The notes under the pieces are model-generated. The model worked only from the letters and a program-made list of their open reading frames with translations, was not told the origin of the DNA and made no database searches. DNA of 64,000 nt from Sphingobium baderi (GTDB lineage: Bacteria > Pseudomonadota > Alphaproteobacteria > Sphingomonadales > Sphingomonadaceae): contig NZ_CP013264.1 in NCBI RefSeq assembly GCF_001456115.1, positions 2,684,501 to 2,748,500 on the forward strand. Direction: 5' to 3'. Of the stretch, positions 1-8,472 are shown one piece after another; the first letter of the stretch is position 1; every line of letters begins with the position of its first letter. The position numbers and the translations under genes were made by a program.

Positions 1-192
1 TCCAAGCCAGGATGGGCATTGGTGCAATGGAGCAAGCCGACCGGCGCAGCACTTGATAAAGTCGTCGAGTGGCTGAAGGGCGAGAAGCTGACTCTGCGTA
101 ATGTGCCGATGGATGCCGAAGCGGCCGATGGCGTCTGTATCTTTACCGGCCAGCCTGCGGTGCAGCGGGTTCTGGTCGGGCGTTCCTATTAA
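1..192 (+). CDS. proS: C-terminal end of prolyl-tRNA synthetase (partial, enters from the left edge)
   Basis: An open frame runs from base 1 to a TAA at 190-192 and gives 63 residues. The tail reads KPGW..., then GVCIFTGQPAVQRVLVGRSY at the very end. This pattern, a KPGW/KPGF turn followed by a C-[IVL]-x-[ST]-G-x-P-A segment and a terminal [AG]R[AS]Y, is the one I know from the C-terminal domain of type-3 (archaeal/eukaryote-like) prolyl-tRNA synthetases, which charge tRNA-Pro in the cytoplasm. The start and catalytic core lie outside the window, so the identification rests on the tail alone. The gene converges on cbiB, whose stop lies about 60 bases downstream. Confidence 0.65.
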   Translation, partial: SKPGWALVQWSKPTGAALDKVVEWLKGEKLTLRNVPMDAEAADGVCIFTGQPAVQRVLVGRSY

Positions 193-250
193 CCGGTTTT
201 AGCTCGGCCGGTGGCGAGGAATGTGTCGCCGATTGCAAAACTGCGCGATT

Positions 251-1189
251 TCAGAAACGCCATTGGATGATGGCGGCCAAAACCCAGAGTATCGCGCAGG
301 CCCGCAGATAAACCTTCAGGGCATGATCGATGTCGAGAGGGGCGGCTCGCTCGTCGCCGTCGCCGATCCATGGCTTGTCATGCGAAATGCCATCATAGCT
401 TAGCGGTCCGGCCAGTCTCAGCCCCAGTGCCCCCGCCATGGCGGCTTCGGTCCAGCCTGCATTGGGGGATGCATGTTTGCCTGCATCACGCAGCATGATC
501 CGCCACCCGCCACCGCCAGCCATGCAAATCAGCGCGCCTGCTATTCGGGCGGGGACGAAATTCACAAGATCGTCGGTTCGCGCGGCGGCCCCGCCAAAGG
601 CGTGCCATTTTTCTTCCTTATGACCGATCAGGCTGTCGGCGGTGTTGATCGCCTTATATGCCCAGATGCCCGGCAGGCCCCCGACAAGCAGCCAGAATAG
701 CGGCGCCGCTATCCCGTCGCAGAAACTTTCCGACAGGCTTTCTATCGCGGCGCGGGCGATGGCCGGTTCATCCAGCGCCTGCGTGTCCCTTCCCACGATC
801 ATCGAAACCGCGCGCCGCGCCTTTTCGGCATCGCCTTTTTCAAGATAGCGGGCGACCGGGTGAACATGTTCGAACAGGCTTCGTTGCGCCAGAGCGGGCC
901 ATGCCAGAAGTGCAATGGCGAGCCAGCCGTAAGAACCAAGCCAGTGAGATGCGAGATACTCCAGCAGCAGACCGCCGCCGATCACAATGACCAGCAATAT
1001 GGCCAAAGTCCCGATGCCAGCTAGGCGGCGTGCTCCATTGCTCCATTGGGGGCGGTTCCATCGGCGTTCGCACGCGCTTATGATCCGGGCGAAGATGCCG
1101 ATGGGATGACCGATCCGGACATAAAGGGCGCGTGGCCAACCGAGCGCCGCATCAAGGGCAAGGGCGGCGATGGCGACCGGATCAGTCAA
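251..1189 (-). CDS. cbiB: Adenosylcobinamide-phosphate synthase (cobalamin biosynthesis membrane protein)
   Basis: A 312-residue protein of the CbiB/CobD family. It joins the aminopropanol arm to adenosylcobyric acid to give adenosylcobinamide (phosphate), at the inner membrane. Family hallmarks are visible: an N-terminal DAALGWP-type segment, several hydrophobic helices (for example around residues 50-70 and 85-100), the KAINTADSLIGHKEEKWHAF stretch and the downstream NFVPARIAG segment. The start is a TTG inside the end of the preceding decarboxylase gene (8-base overlap), so translation is probably coupled. It is the last gene of the riboswitch-controlled cobS-cobD-cbiB unit. Confidence 0.93.
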   Translation of the reverse strand: MTDPVAIAALALDAALGWPRALYVRIGHPIGIFARIISACERRWNRPQWSNGARRLAGIGTLAILLVIVIGGGLLLEYLASHWLGSYGWLAIALLAWPALAQRSLFEHVHPVARYLEKGDAEKARRAVSMIVGRDTQALDEPAIARAAIESLSESFCDGIAAPLFWLLVGGLPGIWAYKAINTADSLIGHKEEKWHAFGGAAARTDDLVNFVPARIAGALICMAGGGGWRIMLRDAGKHASPNAGWTEAAMAGALGLRLAGPLSYDGISHDKPWIGDGDERAAPLDIDHALKVYLRACAILWVLAAIIQWRF

Positions 1190-2165
1190 GGAGAAGCGCC
1201 CTTTGCAGGCGGCTCAGCGCCTCGTTCGATTCCGGCAGCCCGATCCTGAGCCAGCGCGGATTATGATCGAAGGGCCGCGTCAGGATCGCCCGCTGTGCAA
1301 GGCGCTCAAATAATGCCATCGCATCGTCCGTCGCGATCAGCGTGAAAAGAGGACATGCGCCCATCGGCCGATAGCCGCAGCCGATCAATATTTCGTCCAG
1401 CCGCAGCCTTTCGCGGCGCAGGCGATTCCGCGTTGCGGCAATCCACTCATGATCGGCATAAGCGGCCGCGCCAATGGCGATGGCTGCCGCGGAAATGGGC
1501 CACGCACCAAGCTTTCGTCGCATCTGATCGACGATGGCTTCGGGCCCTAGCAGGAACCCCAGCCGTAGGCCTGCCAGCCCAAAGAATTTGCCGAAGGATC
1601 GAAAGATCAGCAATCGACGATGGTCGGCAATGTCGGGGGCCAGACTGTGCGTCGGATCGCTGTCGGCGAAGGCTTCGTCGACGATCAGCCATCCCTCTTC
1701 TGCGCGATTGTCTGCAAGGGCGAGCAGCGCATCGCGCGTCCAGTGGCGCCCATCAGGATTGTTGGGATTGGCAAGGATGAGGACGCCGCTTTCGGGATTG
1801 GACGGTGAGGCCGACGAAACGGCGGACGATACTGGAAACATCTCTTCATGCGTGCGGTAGGTGGGGGCGAGATATTGCGCTTCCGGGCCGAGCAGGCTGC
1901 TCACGATACGCAGGCCCGTTTCGGTTCCGGGAAGCGCGCAAAGATGCCTGGGGTCCACGCCGAAATAGAGTGCGGCGGTTCTTTCCATCTCCCGCAGGTT
2001 GGCTTCGCAAGGAAGGCGGCGCCAATCGATCTCCATATCGTCCGGAACTGGCCATGCATGGGGATTGATGCCGGTCGACAGATCGATCCATGGCTGGCGA
2101 CCTTCGCCGAACCGCGCTCGCGCCGCGGCCAGGCCGCCGCCATGCCATGTCCATCGATTCTTCAT
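1182..2165 (-). CDS. cobD: L-threonine-O-3-phosphate decarboxylase (CobD/CobC family, PLP-dependent)
   Basis: A 327-residue fold-type I PLP enzyme that makes (R)-1-aminopropan-2-ol phosphate, the linker of the B12 lower loop. The N terminus has WHGGGLAAARARFG and then DLSTGINPHAWP, which is characteristic of this family. The PLP region includes ANPNNPDGR, a VDEAFAD turn and the Schiff-base lysine in RSFGKFFGLAGLRLG. The ATG overlaps the cobS stop (ATGA) and the end overlaps cbiB, so the three genes are translationally linked. Naming differs between systems: it is CobD in Salmonella and CobC in Pseudomonas denitrificans. Confidence 0.92.
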   Translation of the reverse strand: MKNRWTWHGGGLAAARARFGEGRQPWIDLSTGINPHAWPVPDDMEIDWRRLPCEANLREMERTAALYFGVDPRHLCALPGTETGLRIVSSLLGPEAQYLAPTYRTHEEMFPVSSAVSSASPSNPESGVLILANPNNPDGRHWTRDALLALADNRAEEGWLIVDEAFADSDPTHSLAPDIADHRRLLIFRSFGKFFGLAGLRLGFLLGPEAIVDQMRRKLGAWPISAAAIAIGAAAYADHEWIAATRNRLRRERLRLDEILIGCGYRPMGACPLFTLIATDDAMALFERLAQRAILTRPFDHNPRWLRIGLPESNEALSRLQRALLLD

Positions 2166-2890
2166 GACAGTTTCGATCCCACGATCAGGGTCATCAGAAG
2201 CGCGGTTTCAATCAATTCGATGCCGGCGCCATGGCCATCGCCGGAAATACCTCCGATCTGGCGCTTGATCCAGCAACCCCAGAGCGGGATGAAGACGGCG
2301 CCGGCGAGCAGGACGGGGAAGCGAAGGGATGCCAACAGCGCCACGCTTGACCATGCGAATATATCGAACGGGCGAATGGCTCCGCGAAATCGGGATGCCA
2401 GGCCCTCGTGAAGGGGAGGCAACCAAGTCGTCCAGATCAGGGGCCCGATGCGGGCGATGAAGGGAATGCAGATAAGTGTCATCAAGTTAATGACGCTAGC
2501 TTGCTGCAAAAGAGCGTGGATCAGCACCAGTTTGCTCAGCAGCAAAAGGCCTATGGCGATGACGCCGAAACTGCCGATATGAGGATCGCCCAGGACCGCC
2601 AGCATCCTGTCGCGATCTCCATGCGCCGCGCCACGCGCATCGACGATGTCGGCCAGTCCATCCAGATGGAGCCCGCCCGTCACCATGGTCCACAGAAGCA
2701 ATCCGGAAAGCGCCCCGATCCATGGATCGATCAGGCTGCCTGCCCAAGCGCCCAGCGCGAGGATCGAACCCAATAGCAGGCCAACTGCGGGGAACCACCG
2801 CATGGCCGATGCGAATTCATTCGGCGTGACAGCGATGTGGGGTGCGGGCAGCCTCGTCAGGAATTGCACCGCGATGATGAGGCTTTTCAA
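2162..2890 (-). CDS. cobS: Adenosylcobinamide-GDP ribazoletransferase (cobalamin synthase)
   Basis: The integral membrane enzyme of the last B12 step: it joins adenosylcobinamide-GDP and alpha-ribazole. The signature GGLHLDGLADIVDARGAAHG lies about 85 residues in, with a DRMLAVLGDPHIGSFGV stretch after it and several hydrophobic helices. The longest open frame extends to 3112, but its first 70 or so residues resemble no known CobS. I chose the TTG at 2890 because an AGGA lies 8 bases ahead and the protein then begins MKSLIIAVQFLTRLPAP, the usual family start, with the usual length (242 residues). First gene after the riboswitch. Confidence 0.88.
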   Translation of the reverse strand: MKSLIIAVQFLTRLPAPHIAVTPNEFASAMRWFPAVGLLLGSILALGAWAGSLIDPWIGALSGLLLWTMVTGGLHLDGLADIVDARGAAHGDRDRMLAVLGDPHIGSFGVIAIGLLLLSKLVLIHALLQQASVINLMTLICIPFIARIGPLIWTTWLPPLHEGLASRFRGAIRPFDIFAWSSVALLASLRFPVLLAGAVFIPLWGCWIKRQIGGISGDGHGAGIELIETALLMTLIVGSKLS

Positions 2891-3109
2891 GACTGCAATC
2901 CTGCAAGTCGGGGGAGGCAGCGGCCCTGTTTCCCCATATGTTGTGACGGGATGATGATCGGGCTTCTGGATTTCATCGTGAACCTTCCGCAGCAGAAGAC
3001 GTCCCTGCGGCGGACAGGGCGGGCTTTTCGGCCACGACATGTCCGCCACCTGGCGGTCTGGACTGTCGCTACGCGGGGGTGATCCCGTTCGCCCGGCACA
3101 CCCTGTCCG

Positions 3110-3300
3110 CACGAAGAACGACAGCGGCGGGCCGGTCTCCTGGCTTGCGGGTCAGGGCCGGATGCGCCGCCTTCTCAGAATCCTGTGATCCCAATGGCTA
3201 GTGGCGCGCGGCTATCCGCTCACAGTTGCAGGGGCAGCTGAGGTTCCTCACCTCATTCCCGTATATCCCTTTTGGGGAACCTGTCGCGCGGCGCGAAATA
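3110..3300 (-). promoter_or_regulatory. Cobalamin (AdoCbl) riboswitch
   Basis: Read on the minus strand, the B12 box AGCCAGGAGACCGGC lies near 3129-3143. Upstream of it come GGATTCTGAGAAGGCGGCGC, GCCACTAGCCATTGGGATCA and GCCCCTGCAACTGTGAGCGG, and the 5' side has GACAGGTTCCCCAAAAGGGA. These are the conserved blocks of the cobalamin riboswitch in the expected order. It sits in the leader of cobS. About 220 bases separate the B12 box from the cobS start. They must hold the expression platform, but I could not pick out one clear terminator or anti-Shine-Dalgarno helix there. The outer ends are approximate. Confidence 0.92.
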
Positions 3301-3354
3301 GGAAAGTTAGGCTCCCGCGTCAATCGAGGCTCTCGCTCGAGAACCGACCCCTTG

Positions 3355-4302
3355 TTATCCAGCCGGGGCGGCGCGCTTGAGATCGACCGTGCGGAAGCCC
3401 AGATGCGACGCGGCGGAAAGCTCGTCCTGCGCGTGGCGGGCAGCGGGGCGGTAGCGGGCGCAATAATTGGGCGCACACAGAAAGGAACCGCCCTTTATGA
3501 CCCGAACGCGGGCGTCGGGCTGGTCGGAGTCGAAGCTGGGATTTCCCGGCGCGCCTTCACCAATCAGCACGGGTTGATGGCTCGGCAGATACCAGCTTTG
3601 CGTCCATTCCCATGCATTGCCGATCATATCCCGCAGGCCGAAACCGTTGGCCCGGTAGCATCCGACCGGCGCGAGGCCGCGATGCCCGTCGAGGCCGGTG
3701 TTGGAGGCCGGAAATTCGCCCTGCCAGCTATTGGCGGCTTCGGGGCCGGGCTGTTCCCATCCGCTTGACTGTCCGCCATTGGCCGCGCGTTCGAACTGCT
3801 CTTCGGTGGGAAGCGAGCGTCCCGCCCAGCGGGCATAGGCGATTGCATCGGCATAGGCGACCTGCACCACCGGATAGTCGTTCCGTCCGGCAAGGTCACT
3901 TCCCGGTCCTTCGGGATGCCTCCAGTCGGCGCCTTTGACAATCCGCCACCATTGCTGGGGCGCGACCGGCCGTTCGCCCGGGCCGGGCGGTTGGAAGACA
4001 ATAGAATCCCCCAACCCCTCGGCGACGGTTCGATAGCCCGTTTCCAGAACGAAGCGGGCGAATTGGGCGTTGGTGACTTCGTGCCGGTCGATCCAGAAAC
4101 CGGGCACGTTCGCTTCATAGGCGGGGCGTTCCTCTGGGTAGCCCCGGTCATCCCCGATCTGCGCCTTGCCCGCTGGCACCCACGCCATGTCGTCGCTCTG
4201 GGTAGCGCACTGCGTGCCATAGGCTGGCTGGTCGATGGCCGCTGTCGAAAGGGGCAGCAGCGCCAATAAGGCGGCCGGGCCAAGTCTATGCGCGATACTC
4301 AT
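3355..4302 (-). CDS. Formylglycine-generating enzyme (SUMF1/FGE family), probably exported
   Basis: This 315-residue protein matches FGE, the copper oxidase that turns a sulfatase active-site cysteine into formylglycine. Seen: FWIDRHEVTNAQFARFV (about 69-85), SLPTEEQFERAANGG (163-177), MIGNAWEWT (226-234), and the core GGSFLCAPNYCARYRPAAR (271-289) with the catalytic pair Cys276/Cys281. Close spacing to the pair in human FGE argues for an active enzyme rather than a non-catalytic SUMF-like protein. The first 22 residues look like a signal peptide (hydrophobic LAALLALLPLSTAA), which is unusual for a bacterial FGE. The start ATG overlaps the stop of the arylsulfatase, its obvious substrate. Confidence 0.9.
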   Translation of the reverse strand: MSIAHRLGPAALLALLPLSTAAIDQPAYGTQCATQSDDMAWVPAGKAQIGDDRGYPEERPAYEANVPGFWIDRHEVTNAQFARFVLETGYRTVAEGLGDSIVFQPPGPGERPVAPQQWWRIVKGADWRHPEGPGSDLAGRNDYPVVQVAYADAIAYARWAGRSLPTEEQFERAANGGQSSGWEQPGPEAANSWQGEFPASNTGLDGHRGLAPVGCYRANGFGLRDMIGNAWEWTQSWYLPSHQPVLIGEGAPGNPSFDSDQPDARVRVIKGGSFLCAPNYCARYRPAARHAQDELSAASHLGFRTVDLKRAAPAG

Positions 4303-5942
4303 GGTTGATAGATCCGTTGATCGGGCAGGATAACGCCGACATCCTTCGCATAGGCATCCCAGGCCGCGATCAGTTGCCGTTTGCGGTCGGGATGTTCCAG
4401 CGACAGGTCATGCGTTTCACCGGGATCTTCGGCCAGATTGAACAGCCGCCACTCTCCATCGCCGATGTCGGTGATTTTCCAGTCGCCCTGCCGCAGCGCG
4501 CGCGAGCCGAACAGTTCGGTCCCGATGCTGTCGCCCGGCGCATAGACCCGGTCGGCCGTTTCGCTCAGATAGGGCACCCAGCTCTTGCCGCGTATCGGCT
4601 CCACCTGCCGTCCGGCGAAGCTGCCCTGTGGATCGGGAACATGGGCAAGGTTCAGAAAGGTGGGCACCACATCCGCGACAGAGAGGAAAGCGTTGGCGAT
4701 GCCCTGGCGCTTGAACCCCTTGTAGTTGATGAACGAAACCGTGCGCGTGCCGCCTTCCGCGGCATAGGCTTTCACCAGCCAGGAGGGCGCTGTTCCCGCC
4801 TGCGCCCAGCCGGGACCGTAGCCGACATAGCTGGTCGCCGCGCCGCGATTGTCGAAGCTGTTATCGGCTCCGGCCGCCAGCTTGCCGATCCCCGCCATTT
4901 CCGTCGCGGTCAGGTCCATCCCTTCCGCGCCATTGTCCGCCAGGAACAGGATGACGGTATTGTCATACTGGCCGGTGCGTTTCAGCTCCGCGATGACCCG
5001 TCCGACATTCTGGTCCAGCCGGTCGACCATCGCCGCATAGATTTCCATATCGCGCGATGCCACGCGCTTCTGCTCGGCCGTCAGGGAATCCCATCCGCCT
5101 TTACGCAGCACAGGCTCATGCGCGGCCACTGCCGGATCTAGCAGACCCAACTCTGCTTGCCGCTTCAACCGTTGCGCGCGCAGCACTTCGAAGCCTGCAT
5201 CATAACGGCCGCGATATTTGGCGATGTCTTCCTTGGGCGCCTGCAATGGCCAGTGCGGTGCGGTGAACGCAAGATAGGCGAAGAACGGCTTTTTCCCTTC
5301 CGTGCCCTTACCGCTGGTCTTCAGTTCCTCAATGAGCTTGGTCGCGAAATAGTCGGATGAATAGAAGCCGTCGGGCAGAGCGCTCAGCACCTTGCCGTCC
5401 TGGGTATAGGTATATCCCTTGGCGGGATCGGTTGATATTCCCCGGCCGAAATGATTATGGCCGCCCTGCAACAGTGCGAAGCTGTGCTGGAAACCGCGGG
5501 CGTGCGGGTCTTGTCCCGGCGTCACGCCCAGATGCCACTTGCCTGACAACAAGGTGCGGTAGCCGTTCGCCGACAGAAGCTCGGCGAGGGAGGCCACCTG
5601 CGGCCGCAAATAGCCCTCATGGCCCGGCTGGCCCTTCTGGTTGGGTGCCAGCAACTCGGCCATCGATCCGAGACCGGCGCGATGGTTGTCGGTGCCCGAC
5701 AGCAGCATGGAACGCGTCGGCGAACAGGTCGGCGCGGTATGGAAACCGGTCAGCCGCAGCCCGGACGTCGCGATCGCATCCAGGTTCGGCGTCGCTATCT
5801 CACCCCCGAATGCTCCGATGTCGGAATAGCCGAGGTCATCGGCGACTATGACGAGGAAATTGGGCCGGCTGGAATTTTCCGCGGCGGCGGGTTGCGTCGC
5901 GACGATGGCGGCCAGCGCGGCGAGCAAGAGGCGAACGGACAT
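4299..5942 (-). CDS. Arylsulfatase, formylglycine type, periplasmic
   Basis: A 547-residue type I sulfatase that hydrolyses sulfate esters. After a signal peptide (about residues 1-21, ending AAA) comes the metal-binding IVADDLGYSDIG (Asp35, Asp36). The FGly site follows in TCSPTRSMLLSG, with Cys73 the residue to be converted. Further family blocks are GKWHLG, TAPHWPLQAP and LADNGAEG. The motif is C-S-P-T-R, where many sulfatases have C-x-P-S-R. The FGE gene overlaps its stop codon. The start codon is preceded by a GGAG and by a run of 17-base tandem repeats, and a strong terminator of the preceding gene lies only about 50 bases upstream. Confidence 0.93.
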   Translation of the reverse strand: MSVRLLLAALAAIVATQPAAAENSSRPNFLVIVADDLGYSDIGAFGGEIATPNLDAIATSGLRLTGFHTAPTCSPTRSMLLSGTDNHRAGLGSMAELLAPNQKGQPGHEGYLRPQVASLAELLSANGYRTLLSGKWHLGVTPGQDPHARGFQHSFALLQGGHNHFGRGISTDPAKGYTYTQDGKVLSALPDGFYSSDYFATKLIEELKTSGKGTEGKKPFFAYLAFTAPHWPLQAPKEDIAKYRGRYDAGFEVLRAQRLKRQAELGLLDPAVAAHEPVLRKGGWDSLTAEQKRVASRDMEIYAAMVDRLDQNVGRVIAELKRTGQYDNTVILFLADNGAEGMDLTATEMAGIGKLAAGADNSFDNRGAATSYVGYGPGWAQAGTAPSWLVKAYAAEGGTRTVSFINYKGFKRQGIANAFLSVADVVPTFLNLAHVPDPQGSFAGRQVEPIRGKSWVPYLSETADRVYAPGDSIGTELFGSRALRQGDWKITDIGDGEWRLFNLAEDPGETHDLSLEHPDRKRQLIAAWDAYAKDVGVILPDQRIYQP

Positions 5943-5949
5943 GCGCTCT

Positions 5950-5988
5950 CCATTACAAAGGGTGGACCATTACAACGGGTGGACCATT
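5950..5988 (-). repeat. 17-base tandem repeat (about 2.3 copies) just ahead of the arylsulfatase start
   Basis: On the plus strand the units are CCATTACAAAGGGTGGA (5950-5966) and CCATTACAACGGGTGGA (5967-5983), followed by a partial CCATT (5984-5988). The two full units differ at one base. They fill almost the whole space between the arylsulfatase ATG and the upstream terminator, so they form most of the mRNA leader or an operator. Direct repeats with a period of 17 bases do not fit a simple two-turn helical operator, and no function can be assigned from sequence. Confidence 0.85.
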
Positions 5989-5989
5989 G

Positions 5990-6029
5990 GAAAAAAGGCG
6001 GGCCGCGCCAGATGATGGGAGCGCGGCCC
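5990..6029 (-). terminator. Rho-independent terminator after the TauD-family dioxygenase gene
   Basis: On the minus strand a perfect 9-bp stem GGGCCGCGC / GCGCGGCCC with a 12-base loop is followed by GCC and six T residues. It lies 45 bases after the dioxygenase stop and splits the sulfur locus into two transcripts: receptor-carrier-dioxygenase, and sulfatase-FGE. Confidence 0.88.
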
Positions 6030-6073
6030 AGTGTATGGCCGGAGGGAGATACTATCCGGCGATGAGGAGGATC

Positions 6074-7015
6074 TTATTCGGCCGGCACCAGTTCGGGCTG
6101 CTGCTCCTTTTTCGTGGTGCGGCTGCGGTTGCCGTCGATCGCCACCGGCACGTCGCCGTTCACGGTAGCGCGGCGCAGGTGCCGGCGCTGGACGCCGAAG
6201 TCGGCGATGGCGCGGTGCTGGGTGGCGCGATTGTCCCAGATGGCGACGTCGCCCGCGCGCCAGCGCCAGCGTACCGTGTTCTCCGGCTTGGTGATGTGGT
6301 CTTGAAGGATGGAGAATAGCCGCTGCGAATCCGCGCTGTTGAGGCCGGCGAACTGCTTGACGAAATGGCCGAGCAGCAAGGTGCGCTCGCCCGATACCGG
6401 ATGGACGCGAACAACCGGGTGTTGGGTTTCATAAACGGTCGAAGCGAAAACCTTGCTATATTCCTCCTGCCGCTGCTGGTCCTTGGCGCTCAGCGCATGG
6501 GCATAGTCATATTTGTTCGAATGAACCGCCCACAGACCGTCCACCAGCGTCTTGAGCGCTTCGGGCAAATCTTCATAAGCGGTGGCGGTGTTGGCCCACA
6601 GCGTATCGCCGCCAGCTTCGGGCACATGAAGCGCGCGGAGGATCGACGCCTTGGGATAGGCATCGACGAAGGTCACGTCCGTATGCCAGCTCGAGGCGGC
6701 ATAGCCTTCCTTGGAATCCAGTTCGAGCAGATAGCGTGAACCTTCGGCCACCGGCACGGTGGGATGTGCGACCGGATCACCCAGCAGCGCGGCGAATTCT
6801 TCATGTCGTTGATCGGTGAGCGCGTCCTGATCGCGGAAGAAGATGACTTTGTGGCGAACCAGCGCGGCTTCGACGGCGGCGACGGTGGCCGGATCGAGGT
6901 CACCGGACAGGGCGATGCCCCTGACTTCAGCGCCGATCCGGCCCGCCACGGGCACGATGTCAAGCGGGCTTGCCGCATCGGCGGCGTTGATGAAATTGTT
7001 GATATGGGCAGTCAT
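6074..7015 (-). CDS. TauD/TfdA-family Fe(II)/2-oxoglutarate dioxygenase, probably alkylsulfatase or sulfonate type
   Basis: This 313-residue protein belongs to the family that releases sulfite or sulfate from taurine or alkyl sulfates (TauD, AtsK). The facial triad is visible as H111-x-D113 in SSWHTDVTF and His267 in DNRATQHRAIADF, with the 2-oxoglutarate-binding arginines in the following RRHLRR. The N terminus has GAEVRGIALSGDL and KVIFFRDQD, as in AtsK and TauD. It is last in a minus-strand unit after a TonB receptor and an MFS carrier (gap of 42 bases to the carrier), beside an arylsulfatase, so a sulfate ester is the likely substrate. The exact substrate cannot be read from sequence. Confidence 0.88.
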   Translation of the reverse strand: MTAHINNFINAADAASPLDIVPVAGRIGAEVRGIALSGDLDPATVAAVEAALVRHKVIFFRDQDALTDQRHEEFAALLGDPVAHPTVPVAEGSRYLLELDSKEGYAASSWHTDVTFVDAYPKASILRALHVPEAGGDTLWANTATAYEDLPEALKTLVDGLWAVHSNKYDYAHALSAKDQQRQEEYSKVFASTVYETQHPVVRVHPVSGERTLLLGHFVKQFAGLNSADSQRLFSILQDHITKPENTVRWRWRAGDVAIWDNRATQHRAIADFGVQRRHLRRATVNGDVPVAIDGNRSRTTKKEQQPELVPAE

Positions 7016-7057
7016 GTCACAATCCTCCTTCGGTCTTGGTCTCTTGGCATTCGGGGG

Positions 7058-8464
7058 TCATTCGGCGGGCGCCATGGCTTTGTCGCGTTCATCGAGCGCG
7101 CGTCGAATTCGGCTGTGCTCGGCCTCGTCCAGAGAAAAGCCCCGGATGAGCCAGGCGGAAATCAGGTGGGCGGCAGCGGGGCCGAGCGCGAACACGTAGA
7201 GCAGGCCCCGCAGCGCGCTGGCGCTGTTGTCCGCGCCTGTCGGGTCGAAGCCCAGCCAACCGACGAGCGGCAGGGCGATGCCGATGGCGGCGGCGGTGCC
7301 CGCTTTTTCGGACAGGCTGAAGGCCGAGAAGAACAGCGCGGCGCGATCGACGCCCGTTTTCAGGCGGTGCTGATCGGCCACGTCGGCAACCATCGACCGC
7401 AGCATCAGATTGCCCGATCCCTGGGCCAGACCCTGCACGATGGTGAGCGTTAGCAGGAGCGGAAGGTCGCCCGGCTGCACCAGCAGCAGGCCGATATTGA
7501 CCGCCGCCTGCACCAGTTCTCCGGCGATGGCCGCGCGATGCTTGCCGATGCGGAAGCCGATCTTCATCCAGATCGGACCGGCTGCGATGCCGAACACGAA
7601 CTGGAGAAGGAACAGGCCGCTCGCCCAATGGGGCAGGCCCATGTAGATCGCGACGAAGAACACGAAGAGGGCGCCGCGCACACTCTGGCCCGCGCGCACC
7701 GCGAAATCGGAGGCAAGTACGCGCAGCAGCAGCTTCTCGCTCGCCAATACTTCCAGCGTGCGGAGCAGGGACTGGCGGGGTGTCCGCTGCGTTTCGTCGG
7801 GAATTTGCCTCTCGCCAAAGGCGCGGAAGGTGAGGGGGAGCGCCAGCAGCAGGCTGATCAGGATGACCGTGCCCATGGCCGCTAGCTTCAGGCCACCGTC
7901 CAAGGGCCGGAACTGATCGACGATGGTCGGCAGGACGAGCACCAGGAGCAGGGCCGCGGAGCCGTTGACGGCCTGAAATGTCACGACGCGGGTTCGTTCG
8001 TGATAGGCGCGGGAAATCTCGCCCGACCAGGCGAGATAGGGAATCTGAATCATCGACGCGCCGAGGTAGAAGGCGAACAGGGCGGCCGCGAGATAGGCCG
8101 GAGCGATCGGGCTGGCGGGGAAGAACAGCGCAACCGCCGCAATCGCATAGATAGCGGCGCCCGCGGCGATCCAGGGCCGTCGCCGGCCGAACCGGCTGCG
8201 GGTGCGATCGCTCAGTGTTCCGATCAGGGGATCGGCAACCGCGCCCCAGACCCGCTCCGCCAGGAAGATCGCGCCTATGACGCCCAGCGAAAGCCCGAAA
8301 TTCTGTGCATAGATCGCTGGCAGATAGACGGCGAGCGGCATCTGCGCGGCATAGATCGGCACCGCGAGCGACGCGAAACCGGCCAGCCGCCAACTGTCGA
8401 GCCCGCCCCCGGCCTTTTGCCGGGGGCTGTCGGATAAAGAGGAACGGGGCAGGACGGTCGCCAT
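7058..8464 (-). CDS. MFS carrier of the GPH (glycoside-pentoside-hexuronide):cation symporter type
   Basis: A 468-residue polytopic membrane protein with about 12 hydrophobic segments. The N-terminal half carries the loop DPLIGTLSDRTRSRFGRRRPW, the MelB-like version of the MFS D-R-x-x-R-R loop typical of GPH carriers. Members move sugars or other organic solutes with Na+ or H+. It lies between a TonB receptor (8 bases upstream) and a dioxygenase, so here it most likely brings a sulfated organic compound across the inner membrane. That is inference from context. The protein opens with a polar tail before the first helix. Confidence 0.85.
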   Translation of the reverse strand: MATVLPRSSLSDSPRQKAGGGLDSWRLAGFASLAVPIYAAQMPLAVYLPAIYAQNFGLSLGVIGAIFLAERVWGAVADPLIGTLSDRTRSRFGRRRPWIAAGAAIYAIAAVALFFPASPIAPAYLAAALFAFYLGASMIQIPYLAWSGEISRAYHERTRVVTFQAVNGSAALLLVLVLPTIVDQFRPLDGGLKLAAMGTVILISLLLALPLTFRAFGERQIPDETQRTPRQSLLRTLEVLASEKLLLRVLASDFAVRAGQSVRGALFVFFVAIYMGLPHWASGLFLLQFVFGIAAGPIWMKIGFRIGKHRAAIAGELVQAAVNIGLLLVQPGDLPLLLTLTIVQGLAQGSGNLMLRSMVADVADQHRLKTGVDRAALFFSAFSLSEKAGTAAAIGIALPLVGWLGFDPTGADNSASALRGLLYVFALGPAAAHLISAWLIRGFSLDEAEHSRIRRALDERDKAMAPAE

Positions 8465-8472
8465 GGTTCACC

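Noticed and set aside
2891..3112. Upstream extension of the cobS frame
   Set aside because: It runs into the riboswitch and has no CobS similarity; the TTG at 2890 with AGGA gives the standard N terminus.
5950..5988. Start of a CRISPR array
   Set aside because: The repeats are directly abutting 17-base units with no spacers and no cas genes nearby.
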